Source of the DNA: Myxococcales bacterium UBA1660
GTDB lineage: Bacteria > Myxococcota_A > Polyangia > Polyangiales > Houyiibacteriaceae
Reading direction: 5' to 3'
Assembly (NCBI GenBank): GCA_002320815.1
Contig: DCLA01000019.1
Location: 72,712 to 136,711 of the forward strand
DNA: 64,000 nt
Of this stretch, positions 34,834 to 44,417 are shown one piece after another. The notes beneath the pieces were generated by a model. It was not told the DNA's origin. It searched no databases and worked only from the letters and a program-made list of their open reading frames with translations. The position numbers were made by a program, and so were the translations under genes. Position 1 is the first letter of the stretch, and the number at the start of each line of letters is the position of its first letter.

Positions 34834-35636
34834 GATCCCTGGGGGCGATCGCGCTGGGGTTGCTGGCGGCGACGACGGTCGTCGCCCAGCCCACCGATCC
34901 GCCCCAGGATCCCCGGGACGCCGCCCGTCGGGTCACCGAACGGAACGGCTATCCGACTCGGGTCACCACCACCGACCAACGAGGCGGGGTGCGGTCCTTC
35001 CCCTCCCTCCCGGGCGGCGGCGCCGACGGCGAGGAAGGAGACCGGCAACCGCTCCAGCGCTCGGGTCGCACCGACCTCGACGATCACCGCGCCTCCGACA
35101 TGCGGAACCCCGCGGACATCGAGCCGGAGGGCTCCGGCTGGAGCCTCCCGTCGCTCGCGGGGCTCGGCGGCCTCGGGCAGATGATCGTCTACGGGGTGCT
35201 CGCCGTGGGCGTCCTCGCCCTGCTGGCGCTCCTCGGCTACGTGGTCTTCAACTTCTGGCCTAGCCGGAGCCCGGACTCGCCCCGGGCCGTGGGCGCCGCG
35301 CCCCCGGTTCGACGCACCGCCGACGGCCTCCCCTTCGAGGTCGGCGACCCGGACGCCCTCGCCGCCGAAGGGCGCTACGCCGAGGCCATCCTCGCGCTGC
35401 TCGTCCAATCGCTCCGGGCCGTGGGTTGGCGGCCGGCGGTCCAGGACAGCATGACCGCGCGGGAGGTCCTCGCGAGCCTCACCCCGAGCGACCCCCGGCA
35501 GCCGCCGCTGCGCGCGGTGGTCGACGGAGCCGAGCGGGTTCGCTTCGCAGACGAACCGGCGACCCGCGAGCTCTTCGAGGCGCTTCGAGCCCAGCGGGAT
35601 CTCCTCCAGGCGGCTGACCAACGGGAGGCCGCGTGA
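34830..35636 (+). CDS. DUF4129 family protein
   Basis: A 268-residue membrane protein with a Sec signal peptide (SLGAIALGLLAATTVVA-QP), an extracytoplasmic linker, a single membrane helix around residues 115-138 (MIVYGVLAVGVLALLALLGYVVF) and a C-terminal cytoplasmic DUF4129 domain (YAEAILALLVQSLRAVGWRPA, ADEPATRELFEAL). DUF4129 often appears beside MoxR and DUF58 genes and, in some groups, fused to a transglutaminase; its role is not established. The GTG at 34830 overlaps the previous stop (GTGA), and its own stop overlaps the next start (GTGA at 35633). Confidence 0.85.
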   Translation: MRSLGAIALGLLAATTVVAQPTDPPQDPRDAARRVTERNGYPTRVTTTDQRGGVRSFPSLPGGGADGEEGDRQPLQRSGRTDLDDHRASDMRNPADIEPEGSGWSLPSLAGLGGLGQMIVYGVLAVGVLALLALLGYVVFNFWPSRSPDSPRAVGAAPPVRRTADGLPFEVGDPDALAAEGRYAEAILALLVQSLRAVGWRPAVQDSMTAREVLASLTPSDPRQPPLRAVVDGAERVRFADEPATRELFEALRAQRDLLQAADQREAA

Positions 35637-36927
35637 GCCGCGAGCCCGGGCAGCTCCTCGGCAAGTGGGCCCGCCGGGGCATCCTCCTGGCCGCGGTGGT
35701 CTCCGTGGCCACGGTGGTCGCCTCGTTGCTCTACGGGAGCCGGCTGGTTCCCATGCGGCCCACCCAGAGCGACTCCTACGGCTTCGGCCCGGTCGGGCAC
35801 CACGCCTTCGCCGAGACCATGAAGGAGCTCGGGATGAACGTGGTGGTCAGCCGCGGCGACCGCTTCGAGGGCCCGAGCGCGCCGATGATCTTCATCGAGC
35901 CCACCGACGAGGCGCGCATCGAGGGCAAGGACCAGACCCTGGAGAGCGCGCTCGCCGCGCGCCGGCTCGCGGGGCACCCCTCCATCGTCGTGCTGCCGAA
36001 GTGGAACCTCTTCGCCGGCGCGGTGGAGCCCTTCATCACGCTGCGCGAAGCAGAGGCCGAGACCCTCGTCGATGTCGCGCTCCCGCCGGCCTACCTCCAC
36101 GACGGACCGCGGACGACGCGGGTGAAGGACACCTCCCAGGACCCGCGCCACGAGCTCTACGGCGTCCTCGGAACCTACGCCGCCGAGGTCCCCTCGCTCC
36201 AGGTGATCACCGACGTCCCGCCCACCGCGACGGTGCTCCTCGAGTCCGCGCACGGCGCGGTCGTGGTGGTCGCCCCCGACGGCACGCTCGTCGTGAGCGA
36301 GCCCGACCTCATCCACAACTACAACTTCGCCCGCGCCGACCACGCGGCGCTCTGGTGGACCCTCCTGGCCGACTACGGGTCCGACACCCTGGTCATCGAC
36401 GAGACCTTCCACGGCCACGGCAAGACCCACTCGCTGGGTCGGGCCCTCGGCGAGTTCCCGACGGTGCTCCTCGTGTGTCACCTGCTGCTCCTCTTGCTGC
36501 TCCTGGTCTTCCTGGGCAGCCGCCGCTTCGGACCCGCGCTGCCCCGCTTCGAGCACGGCCACGGGCCCGCGGAGGCCATCGCGGTCTCCGCCCACGTCCT
36601 GGCCGACGGGCAGAAGCTGCCCGACCTCGTGCGCGAGTACGTGACCCAGGTGGTCCTGGACCTCGCCGACCGGCTCGGTCTCCCGCCCCGGGGATCCGTC
36701 GCCGACCGGGCCCGGGCCATCGACGAGGTCGCCGCCCATCGCGGCCAGGTGCCGGAGGCCCAGCGCCTGCTGCACGCCGCGAGCACCCTCCCCGCCAAGA
36801 CGAAGAGCGGCGACGCTTGGCGCATCGCGCGCGCCGCCCACACCTACCGTGAACGCATGCTCGGGCGCCTCCGCCCCGAGACCTCGTCGCCGACGACCGA
36901 CCGCCCCGCAGGAGAAGAGAGAGCCGC

Positions 36928-36931
<4 letters not shown>
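35633..36931 (+). CDS. DUF4350 family membrane protein
   Basis: A 432-residue membrane protein. One helix near residues 15-37 (GILLAAVVSVATVVASLLYG), a DUF4350 flavodoxin-like extracellular region (residues 45-260; PTQSDSYGFGPVGHHAFAETMKELG is the typical opening), a second helix near residues 281-298 (VLLVCHLLLLLLLLVFLG) and a cytoplasmic C-terminal region. DUF4350 proteins occur next to MoxR/DUF58 genes across many bacteria, without known activity. It overlaps the preceding and following genes by 4 bases each, so the products are probably made in fixed ratios. Confidence 0.85.
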
Positions 36932-37890
<959 letters not shown>

Positions 37891-37894
37891 CCCG

Positions 37895-39199
37895 ATGATC
37901 CCCGCTCCGCGCCTCATGATCCTCGCCGTCGCCGGGCTCCTCCTGGCGGCCATGCCGGTGGTGTACCTGCCGCAGCTCTGGGTGGCGGTCGTGGTCCTCT
38001 GGACGGTGCTCGCCGTCGGCTGTCTGGTCGACGGCCTGGTGCTCTGGCACGCCCGGCCGACCCTCGCGGTCGACGCCCCGGCCCACGTCGGGGTGGGCGC
38101 GGACGTGACTGTGCCCGTGACCCTGGAGACCCGCGCCCGACCGGCGCTGCACGCGATCCTGCGCCCGGAGGTCGCCGCGCCGCTCCACGCGCCCGACGAC
38201 CGGAAGCTGCGCACTCGCCGCGGCGCGGTCACCGTGGAGGCCCCGCTGCGCGCCCCGCGCCGCGGGGGCGGGATCCTGCGGGCGGTCTGGAGCCAGCTCG
38301 ACGGTCCCCTCCGGCTCCTCCGCCGCATCGACCGGCACGCCGTCGACGCGCCCATCGCCGTGGTGCCCAACGCCGAGCGGGTCCGCCAGCTCGCGCTGGC
38401 CCATTTCGGGCACCAGCCCCACGGCGGCGTCTACGTGACCAAGCGGCGCGGGGACGGTGGCGAGCTCGACTCCCTCGAGGGCTACGAGCCGGGCATGGAT
38501 CTCCGGCAGGTCGACTGGAAGTCGTCGGCCCGGCACCAGCAGCTCCAGGTGCGTCGCTTCCGCATCGAGCAGAACCAGCGGCTGATCCTCTGCACGGACA
38601 CCGGCCGCCTCATGGCCGACCCCATCGGCGGCACCGAGCGCCTGGACCACGCGATCCACGCGATGCTCCTCCTGTCGCGGGTGGCCCTGAAGAACGGGGA
38701 CCTGGTCGGCGTGCAGGCCTACGGGGCGAAGCCCCAGGCGTGGATCCCGCCCGGCGGCGGCATGCGCCAGCTCGCCCGGGTGAAGCATGGGCTGGCGAGC
38801 CTCACCGCGCGCCCGGAAGAGACCAACCACGTCCTGGGCTTCCATCGCCTGGTGGGGCACCTCCGGCGCCGGAGCCTGGTGGTGGTCTTCACCGAGTTCG
38901 GCGACGCGACCACCGCCGAGCTGATGGTGGACTACCTCGGGCAGCTCGCGCGGCGGCACCTGGTGGTCTTCGTGGCCCTCGACGACCCGGCCATCGAGGC
39001 GCCCCTCGACGCCCTGCCGCGGGAGGCCACCGACCTGGCCGCCGCCACCGTCGCCGCCGGTCTCCGCGCCGATCGCCAGCGCGTGCTCCGTCGCCTCTCT
39101 CGCATGGGCGTGGACGTGATCAGTGGCCCCCCCGGCCCGGCGACCCTCTCGCTCCTCGAGCGCTACGTGCACATCAAACGACGAGGCCTCATCGGATGA
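37895..39199 (+). CDS. DUF58 family protein with VWA-like domain
   Basis: A 434-residue protein. Two N-terminal membrane helices (residues 7-50) are followed by a beta-rich periplasmic-facing or cytoplasmic domain and the DUF58 core. The signature ELDSLEGYEPGMDLRQVDWKSSAR is at about residues 189-212. A von Willebrand A-like fold follows (LILCTDTGRL, where the canonical MIDAS DxSxS is reduced). It is the expected client of the MoxR ATPase next door. Its stop overlaps the start of the SpoIIM gene (ATGA at 39196). The family is widespread, with links to cell envelope assembly only by context. Confidence 0.9.
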   Translation: MIPAPRLMILAVAGLLLAAMPVVYLPQLWVAVVVLWTVLAVGCLVDGLVLWHARPTLAVDAPAHVGVGADVTVPVTLETRARPALHAILRPEVAAPLHAPDDRKLRTRRGAVTVEAPLRAPRRGGGILRAVWSQLDGPLRLLRRIDRHAVDAPIAVVPNAERVRQLALAHFGHQPHGGVYVTKRRGDGGELDSLEGYEPGMDLRQVDWKSSARHQQLQVRRFRIEQNQRLILCTDTGRLMADPIGGTERLDHAIHAMLLLSRVALKNGDLVGVQAYGAKPQAWIPPGGGMRQLARVKHGLASLTARPEETNHVLGFHRLVGHLRRRSLVVVFTEFGDATTAELMVDYLGQLARRHLVVFVALDDPAIEAPLDALPREATDLAAATVAAGLRADRQRVLRRLSRMGVDVISGPPGPATLSLLERYVHIKRRGLIG

Positions 39200-40239
39200 T
39201 CGACGTCGAACCCGTGGGCTCCCGAGCGAAGCGCAAGGAGCTGCGCTCGGTCACGTTTCGGCGGGAGCGCGAGGGCCAGTGGCAGGAGCTCGACGCCCTG
39301 GTCGAGCGCGCGCTGAAGAAGGGGCTGGGCACCCTGAGCGAGCCCGAGCTCCGGCGCCTGCCGGTCCTCTACCGCGCGGCGCTGAGCAGCCTCTCGGTCG
39401 CTCGCCGCACCGCCATGGACCGCGCCTTGGTGGACTACCTGGAGGGCCTCGCGGCGCGCGCCTTCCTGGCCGTCTACGGGTCCCGCAAGGGCACCCGCGG
39501 CGCGCTTCGGCGGGTCCTCTTCGAGGAGTTCCCGCGCCGGGTCCGCGCCCTGGCGCCCGAGATGGCCCTCTCCGTCTTCGTCACCGCCCTCGGCGCGGTC
39601 GTCGCCGCGGCGCTGATGAAGCTCGACGTCGGCTGGTACGACGCCTTCGTCGACCCGGCGCTGGCCGGCGGCCGCGATCCGAACGCGGACAGCGAGCTCC
39701 TCCGGGGCGCGCTCTACGGCGAGGGGACGGAGATGAACGGGGGCATGCTCTCGGTCTTCGCGAGCTCCCTCTTCGTCCACAACGCCGGCATCGGGATGCT
39801 CTGTTTCGCGCTCGGCTTCGCCGCCGGGCTCCCCACCCTGCTGCTCCTCTTCACCAATGGCCTGATGCTCGGCGCCTTCCTCTCGCTCTACGCCGAACGC
39901 GGGATGCTCTTTGAGCTGGTCGGCTGGCTACTCCCCCATGGCATCCCCGAGATCGGCGCCATCGTGATCTGTGGCGCGGCGGGGCTGCACATGGGGCGCG
40001 CGATGATCGCGCCCGGTCGCCTCACGGTGCCCCAATCGATCACCGCCGCCGGCCGCCGCGCGTCCTTCGTTGTGCTGGGCTCGGTGGTACTCTTCGCCGT
40101 CGCCGGCCTGGTCGAGGGCCTCTTCCGGCAGCTCGTCACCGACGACCTCGTCCGCTATGCGATGGCCGCCTTCAACGGAGTGTGGTTCTTCGCCTGGCTC
40201 CTCCTCGGGGGGCGGCGCCGGCGGGAGCGCGGTCGATGA
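39196..40239 (+). CDS. Stage II sporulation protein M (SpoIIM/DUF95) family membrane protein
   Basis: A 347-residue membrane protein of the SpoIIM family. A long cytoplasmic N-terminal alpha-helical region (residues 1-100) contains the family motif RRELxxLxxLxxxA-like ELRRLPVLYRAALSSLSVAR. Six or so helices follow; the conserved NNAGIGM-type turn appears as FVHNAGIGMLCFALGFAAGLPTLLLLFTNGLMLGAF, and HGIPEIGAIVICGAAGLHMG is the family hallmark. In Bacillus SpoIIM helps peptidoglycan remodelling, but in non-spore-formers the role is unknown. It lies between DUF58 and RDD genes with 4-base overlaps on both sides, an arrangement known in Actinobacteria and Myxococcota. Confidence 0.88.
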   Translation: MIDVEPVGSRAKRKELRSVTFRREREGQWQELDALVERALKKGLGTLSEPELRRLPVLYRAALSSLSVARRTAMDRALVDYLEGLAARAFLAVYGSRKGTRGALRRVLFEEFPRRVRALAPEMALSVFVTALGAVVAAALMKLDVGWYDAFVDPALAGGRDPNADSELLRGALYGEGTEMNGGMLSVFASSLFVHNAGIGMLCFALGFAAGLPTLLLLFTNGLMLGAFLSLYAERGMLFELVGWLLPHGIPEIGAIVICGAAGLHMGRAMIAPGRLTVPQSITAAGRRASFVVLGSVVLFAVAGLVEGLFRQLVTDDLVRYAMAAFNGVWFFAWLLLGGRRRRERGR

Positions 40240-41141
40240 GCGAGGCCCTCGCCGACGAGCCCTTGCCCAAGGGGGTACTCGAGGTCACCGGACCCGAGGG
40301 CGTGCCGCTGCGCTTCGACGCCGCCACGGTCGCGGACCGGGCGGTGGCCTACCTCCTCGACCTCTTCGTCGTCGGTCTGACCGGCATCGTGCTCTACGTC
40401 TTCGGCGTCTTCAGCACGGTGTTCACGGGCCTCGCCGAACCGCTGGCCCTCGTGATCGCCGCCGCCTGGTTGGTCTGGAAGTTCTACTTCATCGGCTTCG
40501 AGGTCTGGTGGCAGGGCGCGACCCCGGGCAAGCGGATGATGGGTCTCAAGGTGATCAGCGCCGACGGCTCCGGCCTCACCCTCGAGGGCATCGTGGCGCG
40601 CAACCTGACCCGGGACCTCGAGGTCTTCCTCCCCTTGCAGGTGCTCCTCGCTCCCGAGCAGGTCCTCGGCGACGCGCCCTGGTGGCTCGCGCTGCCGACC
40701 GGGGCCTGGATGCTCGCGATGAACGCCCTGCCCTTCGTGACCCGCGAACGCACCCGCGCCGGCGACCTCATCGGCGGCACCCGGGTGGTGCGCCTACCCA
40801 AGAGCGCGCTGGTGCGCGACGAGGCGGTGCGGCATTCGCAGCCGCCGGGCGCCCCCACGGCCGACGTGTGGACCTTCACCGCGGCCCAGCTCGCCATCTA
40901 CGGCGAGCACGAGCTGGAGACCCTGGCGGACCTCCTGCGCGACGCCGAGACCGGCAAGGCGCGCCCCGAGGACCTGCGGATGGTCGCGCAGACCATCGCG
41001 CAGAAGATCGGGTTCCAGGGCGCCGCGCCCCACGAGGACCCGCGCCGCTTCCTGCGGAGCTTCTACGAGCAGCAGCGCGCCCACCTCGAGCGCCAGCTCC
41101 TCTACGGCAAGCGCAAGGCGTCCAAGCTGGACTCGCCCTAG
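40236..41141 (+). CDS. RDD family membrane protein
   Basis: A 301-residue membrane protein of the RDD family. The defining Arg and Asp residues are in ADRAVAYLLDLFVVG near residue 40, and the second element is TPGKRMMGLKVI near residue 96. About four membrane helices are predicted and the last 90 residues are cytoplasmic, charged and helical (GEHELETLADLLRDAETGKARPED), more than a plain RDD protein has. The function is unknown. It is the last gene of the operon and its ATG overlaps the SpoIIM stop (ATGA). It converges on the YggX gene with 20 bases between the stops. Confidence 0.88.
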   Translation: MSEALADEPLPKGVLEVTGPEGVPLRFDAATVADRAVAYLLDLFVVGLTGIVLYVFGVFSTVFTGLAEPLALVIAAAWLVWKFYFIGFEVWWQGATPGKRMMGLKVISADGSGLTLEGIVARNLTRDLEVFLPLQVLLAPEQVLGDAPWWLALPTGAWMLAMNALPFVTRERTRAGDLIGGTRVVRLPKSALVRDEAVRHSQPPGAPTADVWTFTAAQLAIYGEHELETLADLLRDAETGKARPEDLRMVAQTIAQKIGFQGAAPHEDPRRFLRSFYEQQRAHLERQLLYGKRKASKLDSP

Positions 41142-41161
41142 CTCGTCGCGGACGTGGGCGC

Positions 41162-41485
41162 TCAGCCCTCTTCGTTGCGCTCGGCGTCGATCGCCGCCTG
41201 CTCTTCGGGCGTCCAGGCGGTCTTGGCGAGCTCGCCGTCGTCCATGCCCAGCCAGATCCGGAGCTGCTTCAACATGAACTCGGTGCCCTCGCGGCTGGAG
41301 AGGTCCACGCGGTACGTGTTGATGTACTTCACGCTCTCCTTGAGCCAGAGGTCCCAGGCCTGCTTGGAGACCTTCTCCTGCAGCTCCTTGCCGAACTCGG
41401 TGGGAAACGGCGGGGTGGCCATGGCCGGGAGCTCCTCTCCCAGCTTGACGCAGTGGACCTTCTTCTCCGGATCTTCGGCAGGCAT
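41162..41485 (-). CDS. yggX: Probable Fe(2+)-trafficking protein YggX
   Basis: A 107-residue YggX-family protein. The family pattern is plain: KVHCVKLGEELPAM with a conserved cysteine near residue 12, PPFPTEFGKELQEKVSKQAWDLWLKESVKYINTYRVDL, and EFMLKQLRIWL. Family members protect iron-sulfur clusters from oxidative damage and help in iron handling. It is about 15 residues longer than E. coli YggX, mainly at the C-terminus. It is transcribed alone on the minus strand. Confidence 0.9.
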   Translation of the reverse strand: MPAEDPEKKVHCVKLGEELPAMATPPFPTEFGKELQEKVSKQAWDLWLKESVKYINTYRVDLSSREGTEFMLKQLRIWLGMDDGELAKTAWTPEEQAAIDAERNEEG

Positions 41486-41530
41486 GCGGACGCTCTAACC
41501 GCCCGGGGCCGCGCTGTCACGCGGCCGCGC

Positions 41531-42553
41531 TCACATCGAAGGCGTGTTCTCCAGGGAGACGTCGAAGACGTTGCCCTCGCTGAAGACGCGCGCGAAGGCC
41601 AGGACCTCGATGAGCCAACCATCGCGGTCGATCGACTCGACGTCGCCGACCACCACCCGGAGGCGCGGGTTCGCACCCAGCATCCCGAGCACCGAGGCCT
41701 CGACGGTCCCCGCGCCACCGGCGACCGGGTAGGTGCAGGTCGCGACGACGCTCGACCCATCGGCGGCCCCCGAGGTCGCCCGCGCGTAGATGACGGCGTC
41801 GTCGGGAGCCTCCGGCGGCGCGGTCCAGCTCAGGGCGAGGTCGGCGCCGAAGTCGATCGCCAGCACCCGGGTATCCGGGACCGCCGGCGCGTCGACCGAC
41901 ATCTCGGCGACGCCCTGGAGCCCCGTCGTCCGGAACGAGGGCACCTCGTCACCGGGCGCGGTCACCACGAGATCGGTCAGCGCCGAGAAGAGAGGCTCGG
42001 CGCCCGTGGCCGGGTCGTAGGTACCGGCGGCCGTGGGCATGAGGGTCACGGCGACGCTGCCGCCGCTGACCTGGACCGCGCCGGCGTGGGGGAGCGGCTC
42101 GGGCTCCGGGGTCCCAGCGTCGACGGTTCCGCCGGCGTCCTCGGGGGTCGGGACCGCCGCGCAGGTGACGACCTGACAACCTCCCACGGTGCTGGTGGAG
42201 CACCGCTCCGATACCGGGTAGAAGCCCGCCGAGACCGTGTATGCGCCGGGGTCTGTCGCCGGGTCGGCGCCCGCGGGTCGTGACTCCAGCACGACGTTGC
42301 CGGTGCCCACGGAGCCGGGCTCGGGGCCCATGTCCACCCCGGCGTCGTCGACCTCGCCCGCGTCCTCGTCGCTTGCGTCCGCGGTCCCCGAGTCCCGCTC
42401 CTCACCGAGGGGCACGCAGGCCTCCTCCACGCAGATCTGCAGGCCGCTGCAGTCGGTGTCGACGACGCACTCGGGACCGCTGTCGCAACCCAGGAGACCG
42501 ACGAGGACGAGGAGGAGGGGGGCCGGAGCGAGCCATCGAAGCATGGGCCGCAT
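41531..42553 (-). CDS. Hypothetical Asp/Gly-rich lipoprotein
   Basis: A predicted lipoprotein of 340 residues if started at the ATG at 42553 (an ATG at 42544 would be three codons shorter). The signal ends in VGLLGC. The first mature residues hold a small cysteine-rich module (CDSGPECVVDTDCSGLQICVEEACVP), similar to units of the large cysteine-rich protein at 16575-17960, then an acidic Asp/Gly/Ala linker and a region of probable beta structure (residues 85-340). Function unknown. The next gene upstream on this strand ends at 42689. Confidence 0.65.
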   Translation of the reverse strand: MRPMLRWLAPAPLLLVLVGLLGCDSGPECVVDTDCSGLQICVEEACVPLGEERDSGTADASDEDAGEVDDAGVDMGPEPGSVGTGNVVLESRPAGADPATDPGAYTVSAGFYPVSERCSTSTVGGCQVVTCAAVPTPEDAGGTVDAGTPEPEPLPHAGAVQVSGGSVAVTLMPTAAGTYDPATGAEPLFSALTDLVVTAPGDEVPSFRTTGLQGVAEMSVDAPAVPDTRVLAIDFGADLALSWTAPPEAPDDAVIYARATSGAADGSSVVATCTYPVAGGAGTVEASVLGMLGANPRLRVVVGDVESIDRDGWLIEVLAFARVFSEGNVFDVSLENTPSM

Positions 42554-42600
42554 GGTAGACCACATGGGCGACCGCGGACCACGTCGGATTCCCCGGGCCC

Positions 42601-42621
42601 GCCGGAAGTGACGCTTCCGGC
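42601..42621. repeat. Short perfect dyad before the terminator
   Basis: GCCGGAAG-TGACG-CTTCCGGC is an 8+5+8 inverted repeat between the lipoprotein start at 42553 and the terminator at 42629. It may be an operator or a second transcription-stop structure; no T-run follows it on either strand. Confidence 0.35.
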
Positions 42622-42623
42622 AC

Positions 42624-42655
42624 GAAAAAAGCGCCGCGGGGTGCCCGCGGCGCTT
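42624..42655 (-). terminator. Intrinsic terminator after the duplicated-domain lipoprotein
   Basis: AAGCGCCGCGGG and CCCGCGGCGCTT form a 12-bp stem around a 3-base loop (42629-42655). On the minus strand it is followed by a run of six T (in TTTTTTCGTG), so it is a good Rho-independent terminator for the gene that ends at 42689. Confidence 0.85.
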
Positions 42656-42688
42656 CGTTCGTTGAGCGCGGACGATCCCGCGCCTCGC

Positions 42689-43687
42689 TCACTGGGCCAG
42701 GCTGGCCGCGGTGACGCTGGAGAGCTCCGTGAACCCGAGGGTGTAGGGGCTGTTGTCGTTCTGGTTGTAGGAGCCGATGTGCACCTGGTAGGTGCCGGCG
42801 GGGAAGCTGCCGGTGACGATGGGGTTGTGGCCCTCGGCGTCGTCGTTGCACACGTAGGTGCCGTCCGGCTTGCGCACGACGAGGGTGGTGTCGTTGGCGC
42901 TGTTCACCAGGATGCGGAGGTTCGAGAAGGCGTCCGAGGCCACGAAGAGGTGGTCGGGGGTGGTGGTGACCCAGCCCGTGCAGGACGGGTTGAGGGTGCT
43001 CGCCTGGACGTTGCCGCCCGAGGTACCGGTGACCTTGTGCGGGTCGGGCATGAAGCCGCTGGCGAGGGTCACGGTGCCGAAGTTGGACTCGCCGTTGCCC
43101 GCGGGCGCTGCGCCGCCGCCGCCTCCGAGGGAGGCCACGGTCACGCTGCCGAGCTCGGTGAAGCCGATGGTGTACTGGGTGTTCTGGTTCTGCTCGTAGG
43201 AGCCGACCCACACCTTGTAGGTGCCGGGCGTGAAGGATCCGGTGACGATCGGGTTCCGGCCCTCGGCGTCGTCGTTGCAGACGTAGGAGCCATCGGGCTT
43301 CTGGACGACGAGGGTGGTGTCGCCGGAGCCGCCGTTGACCAGGATGCGGAGGTTGGAGAACGCCGTCTGGGCCACGAAGAGGTGGTCCGGGTTCTGCGCG
43401 ATCCAGCCTCGGCAGGCCTGGTTCAGGTTCTGCGCGTTGACGGCGCCACCGGAGGTACCCGTCGCGGTGTGCGGGTCCGGGGTGAAGCCGGTCGAGAGGG
43501 TCACGGTGCCGAAGTTGCTGGCGCCGGCCGGGGCCGCCGCGGGCGTACCGGGCGCGGGCGTCGGCGTGGTGCCGGGCGCGACGGGCTGCGGGGCCACGGG
43601 AGCGGGCGTGGCGACGGGGGCGTCGTCGTCGCCGCAGCCGATGGCGAGGGCGGAGAGAGCAGCCAGGAGAGTGATGAGCTTGCGCAA
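42689..43687 (-). CDS. Lipoprotein with two near-identical pre-peptidase-like domains
   Basis: A 332-residue predicted lipoprotein. The start is a TTG at 43687 with a strong GGAGG nine bases upstream; no ATG fits. The signal ends in LAIGC (Cys18), then a Pro/Ala/Thr-rich linker to residue 56, then two copies of a ~128-residue beta-sandwich domain (residues 57-185 and about 204-332) that are very alike: each begins SNFGTVTL, has SNLRILVN, TTLVV-KPDG-YVCNDDAEG-NP, and ends TIGFTEL or TLGFTEL. This matches bacterial pre-peptidase C-terminal-type domains, including a calcium-site-like DDAEGxNP. It probably sits on the cell surface. The domain similarity indicates a recent internal duplication. 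Confidence 0.75.
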   Translation of the reverse strand: MRKLITLLAALSALAIGCGDDDAPVATPAPVAPQPVAPGTTPTPAPGTPAAAPAGASNFGTVTLSTGFTPDPHTATGTSGGAVNAQNLNQACRGWIAQNPDHLFVAQTAFSNLRILVNGGSGDTTLVVQKPDGSYVCNDDAEGRNPIVTGSFTPGTYKVWVGSYEQNQNTQYTIGFTELGSVTVASLGGGGGAAPAGNGESNFGTVTLASGFMPDPHKVTGTSGGNVQASTLNPSCTGWVTTTPDHLFVASDAFSNLRILVNSANDTTLVVRKPDGTYVCNDDAEGHNPIVTGSFPAGTYQVHIGSYNQNDNSPYTLGFTELSSVTAASLAQ

Positions 43688-43773
43688 GAGAGGATTCCTC
43701 CGGTAGGTGCGGTTGGGGCCCCCCGAATGGGAGAGAGGGGGGCGCGGGATGTTCGCGGAGGCCGTCCTGGGGA

Positions 43774-44349
43774 TCAACCCTCCATGATTGCGAACAGGGA
43801 ACGCAGCATGCGGTACGTGAGGCCCCAGACGATTCTTCCCTCGACGTCGTACGCGGGCAGTCGATAAGTCGCCGTGCCCTCCCGCCAGGGCCGCACGGTG
43901 TCGATCTCCCCCGCGATCATCGGGCCGACCGGCGCCCACACCACGGTCGCGACTTCGTAGTTCGGTTTCAGGTCGGGCAGCGGTCCGGTCCAGGCGAAGA
44001 CGTGTGGCCGGATGACGAGGTCCAAGATGCGCCCTCGGGCAACGGCCTCCAGATCGTCCACGTGCCCCAGATGCTCGGCGCCCGAGAGGTCCAGGCCGAT
44101 CTCCTCGCGCGTCTCGCGCAGCGCCGTCGCCAGGAGTCGGTCGTCGCCGGGGTCGCGGCGCCCGCCGGGGAACGCCATGTGGCCACTCCAGGGGTCCACG
44201 GGGTTCTCTGCCCGCTGGATGAGCAGCACCTCGGCGCCCACCGGCCCATCGCGGAGCACGGCGGCGACGGCCGCCTGCCGCCGCGCCTCCTCGGCCACGC
44301 GCCGGGGCCGGTGGGAGCGCATCCGCTCCCGGACTCGGTCGACCTGCAT
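43774..44349 (-). CDS. Nudix hydrolase, CoA-pyrophosphatase-like
   Basis: A 191-residue Nudix hydrolase. The Nudix box is GGRRDPGDDRLLATALRETREEIGL, which fits GX5EX7REUXEEXGU apart from an Asp for the first Glu. The stretch before it (NPVDPWSGHMAFPGG) is the UPF0035-type signature of CoA pyrophosphatases (NudL). It should cleave a nucleoside diphosphate derivative, likely coenzyme A, and needs Mg2+. The ATG at 44349 was chosen over an upstream ATG at 44430 because the first 27 residues of the longer form are unlike the family. Confidence 0.88.
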   Translation of the reverse strand: MQVDRVRERMRSHRPRRVAEEARRQAAVAAVLRDGPVGAEVLLIQRAENPVDPWSGHMAFPGGRRDPGDDRLLATALRETREEIGLDLSGAEHLGHVDDLEAVARGRILDLVIRPHVFAWTGPLPDLKPNYEVATVVWAPVGPMIAGEIDTVRPWREGTATYRLPAYDVEGRIVWGLTYRMLRSLFAIMEG

Positions 44350-44417
44350 GCCAGGGAGGTATGGCTCCCGGCCGGAGCGAGCAAGCCGGCATGGCGGCCC
44401 CTGTGATATCGAGAGGC

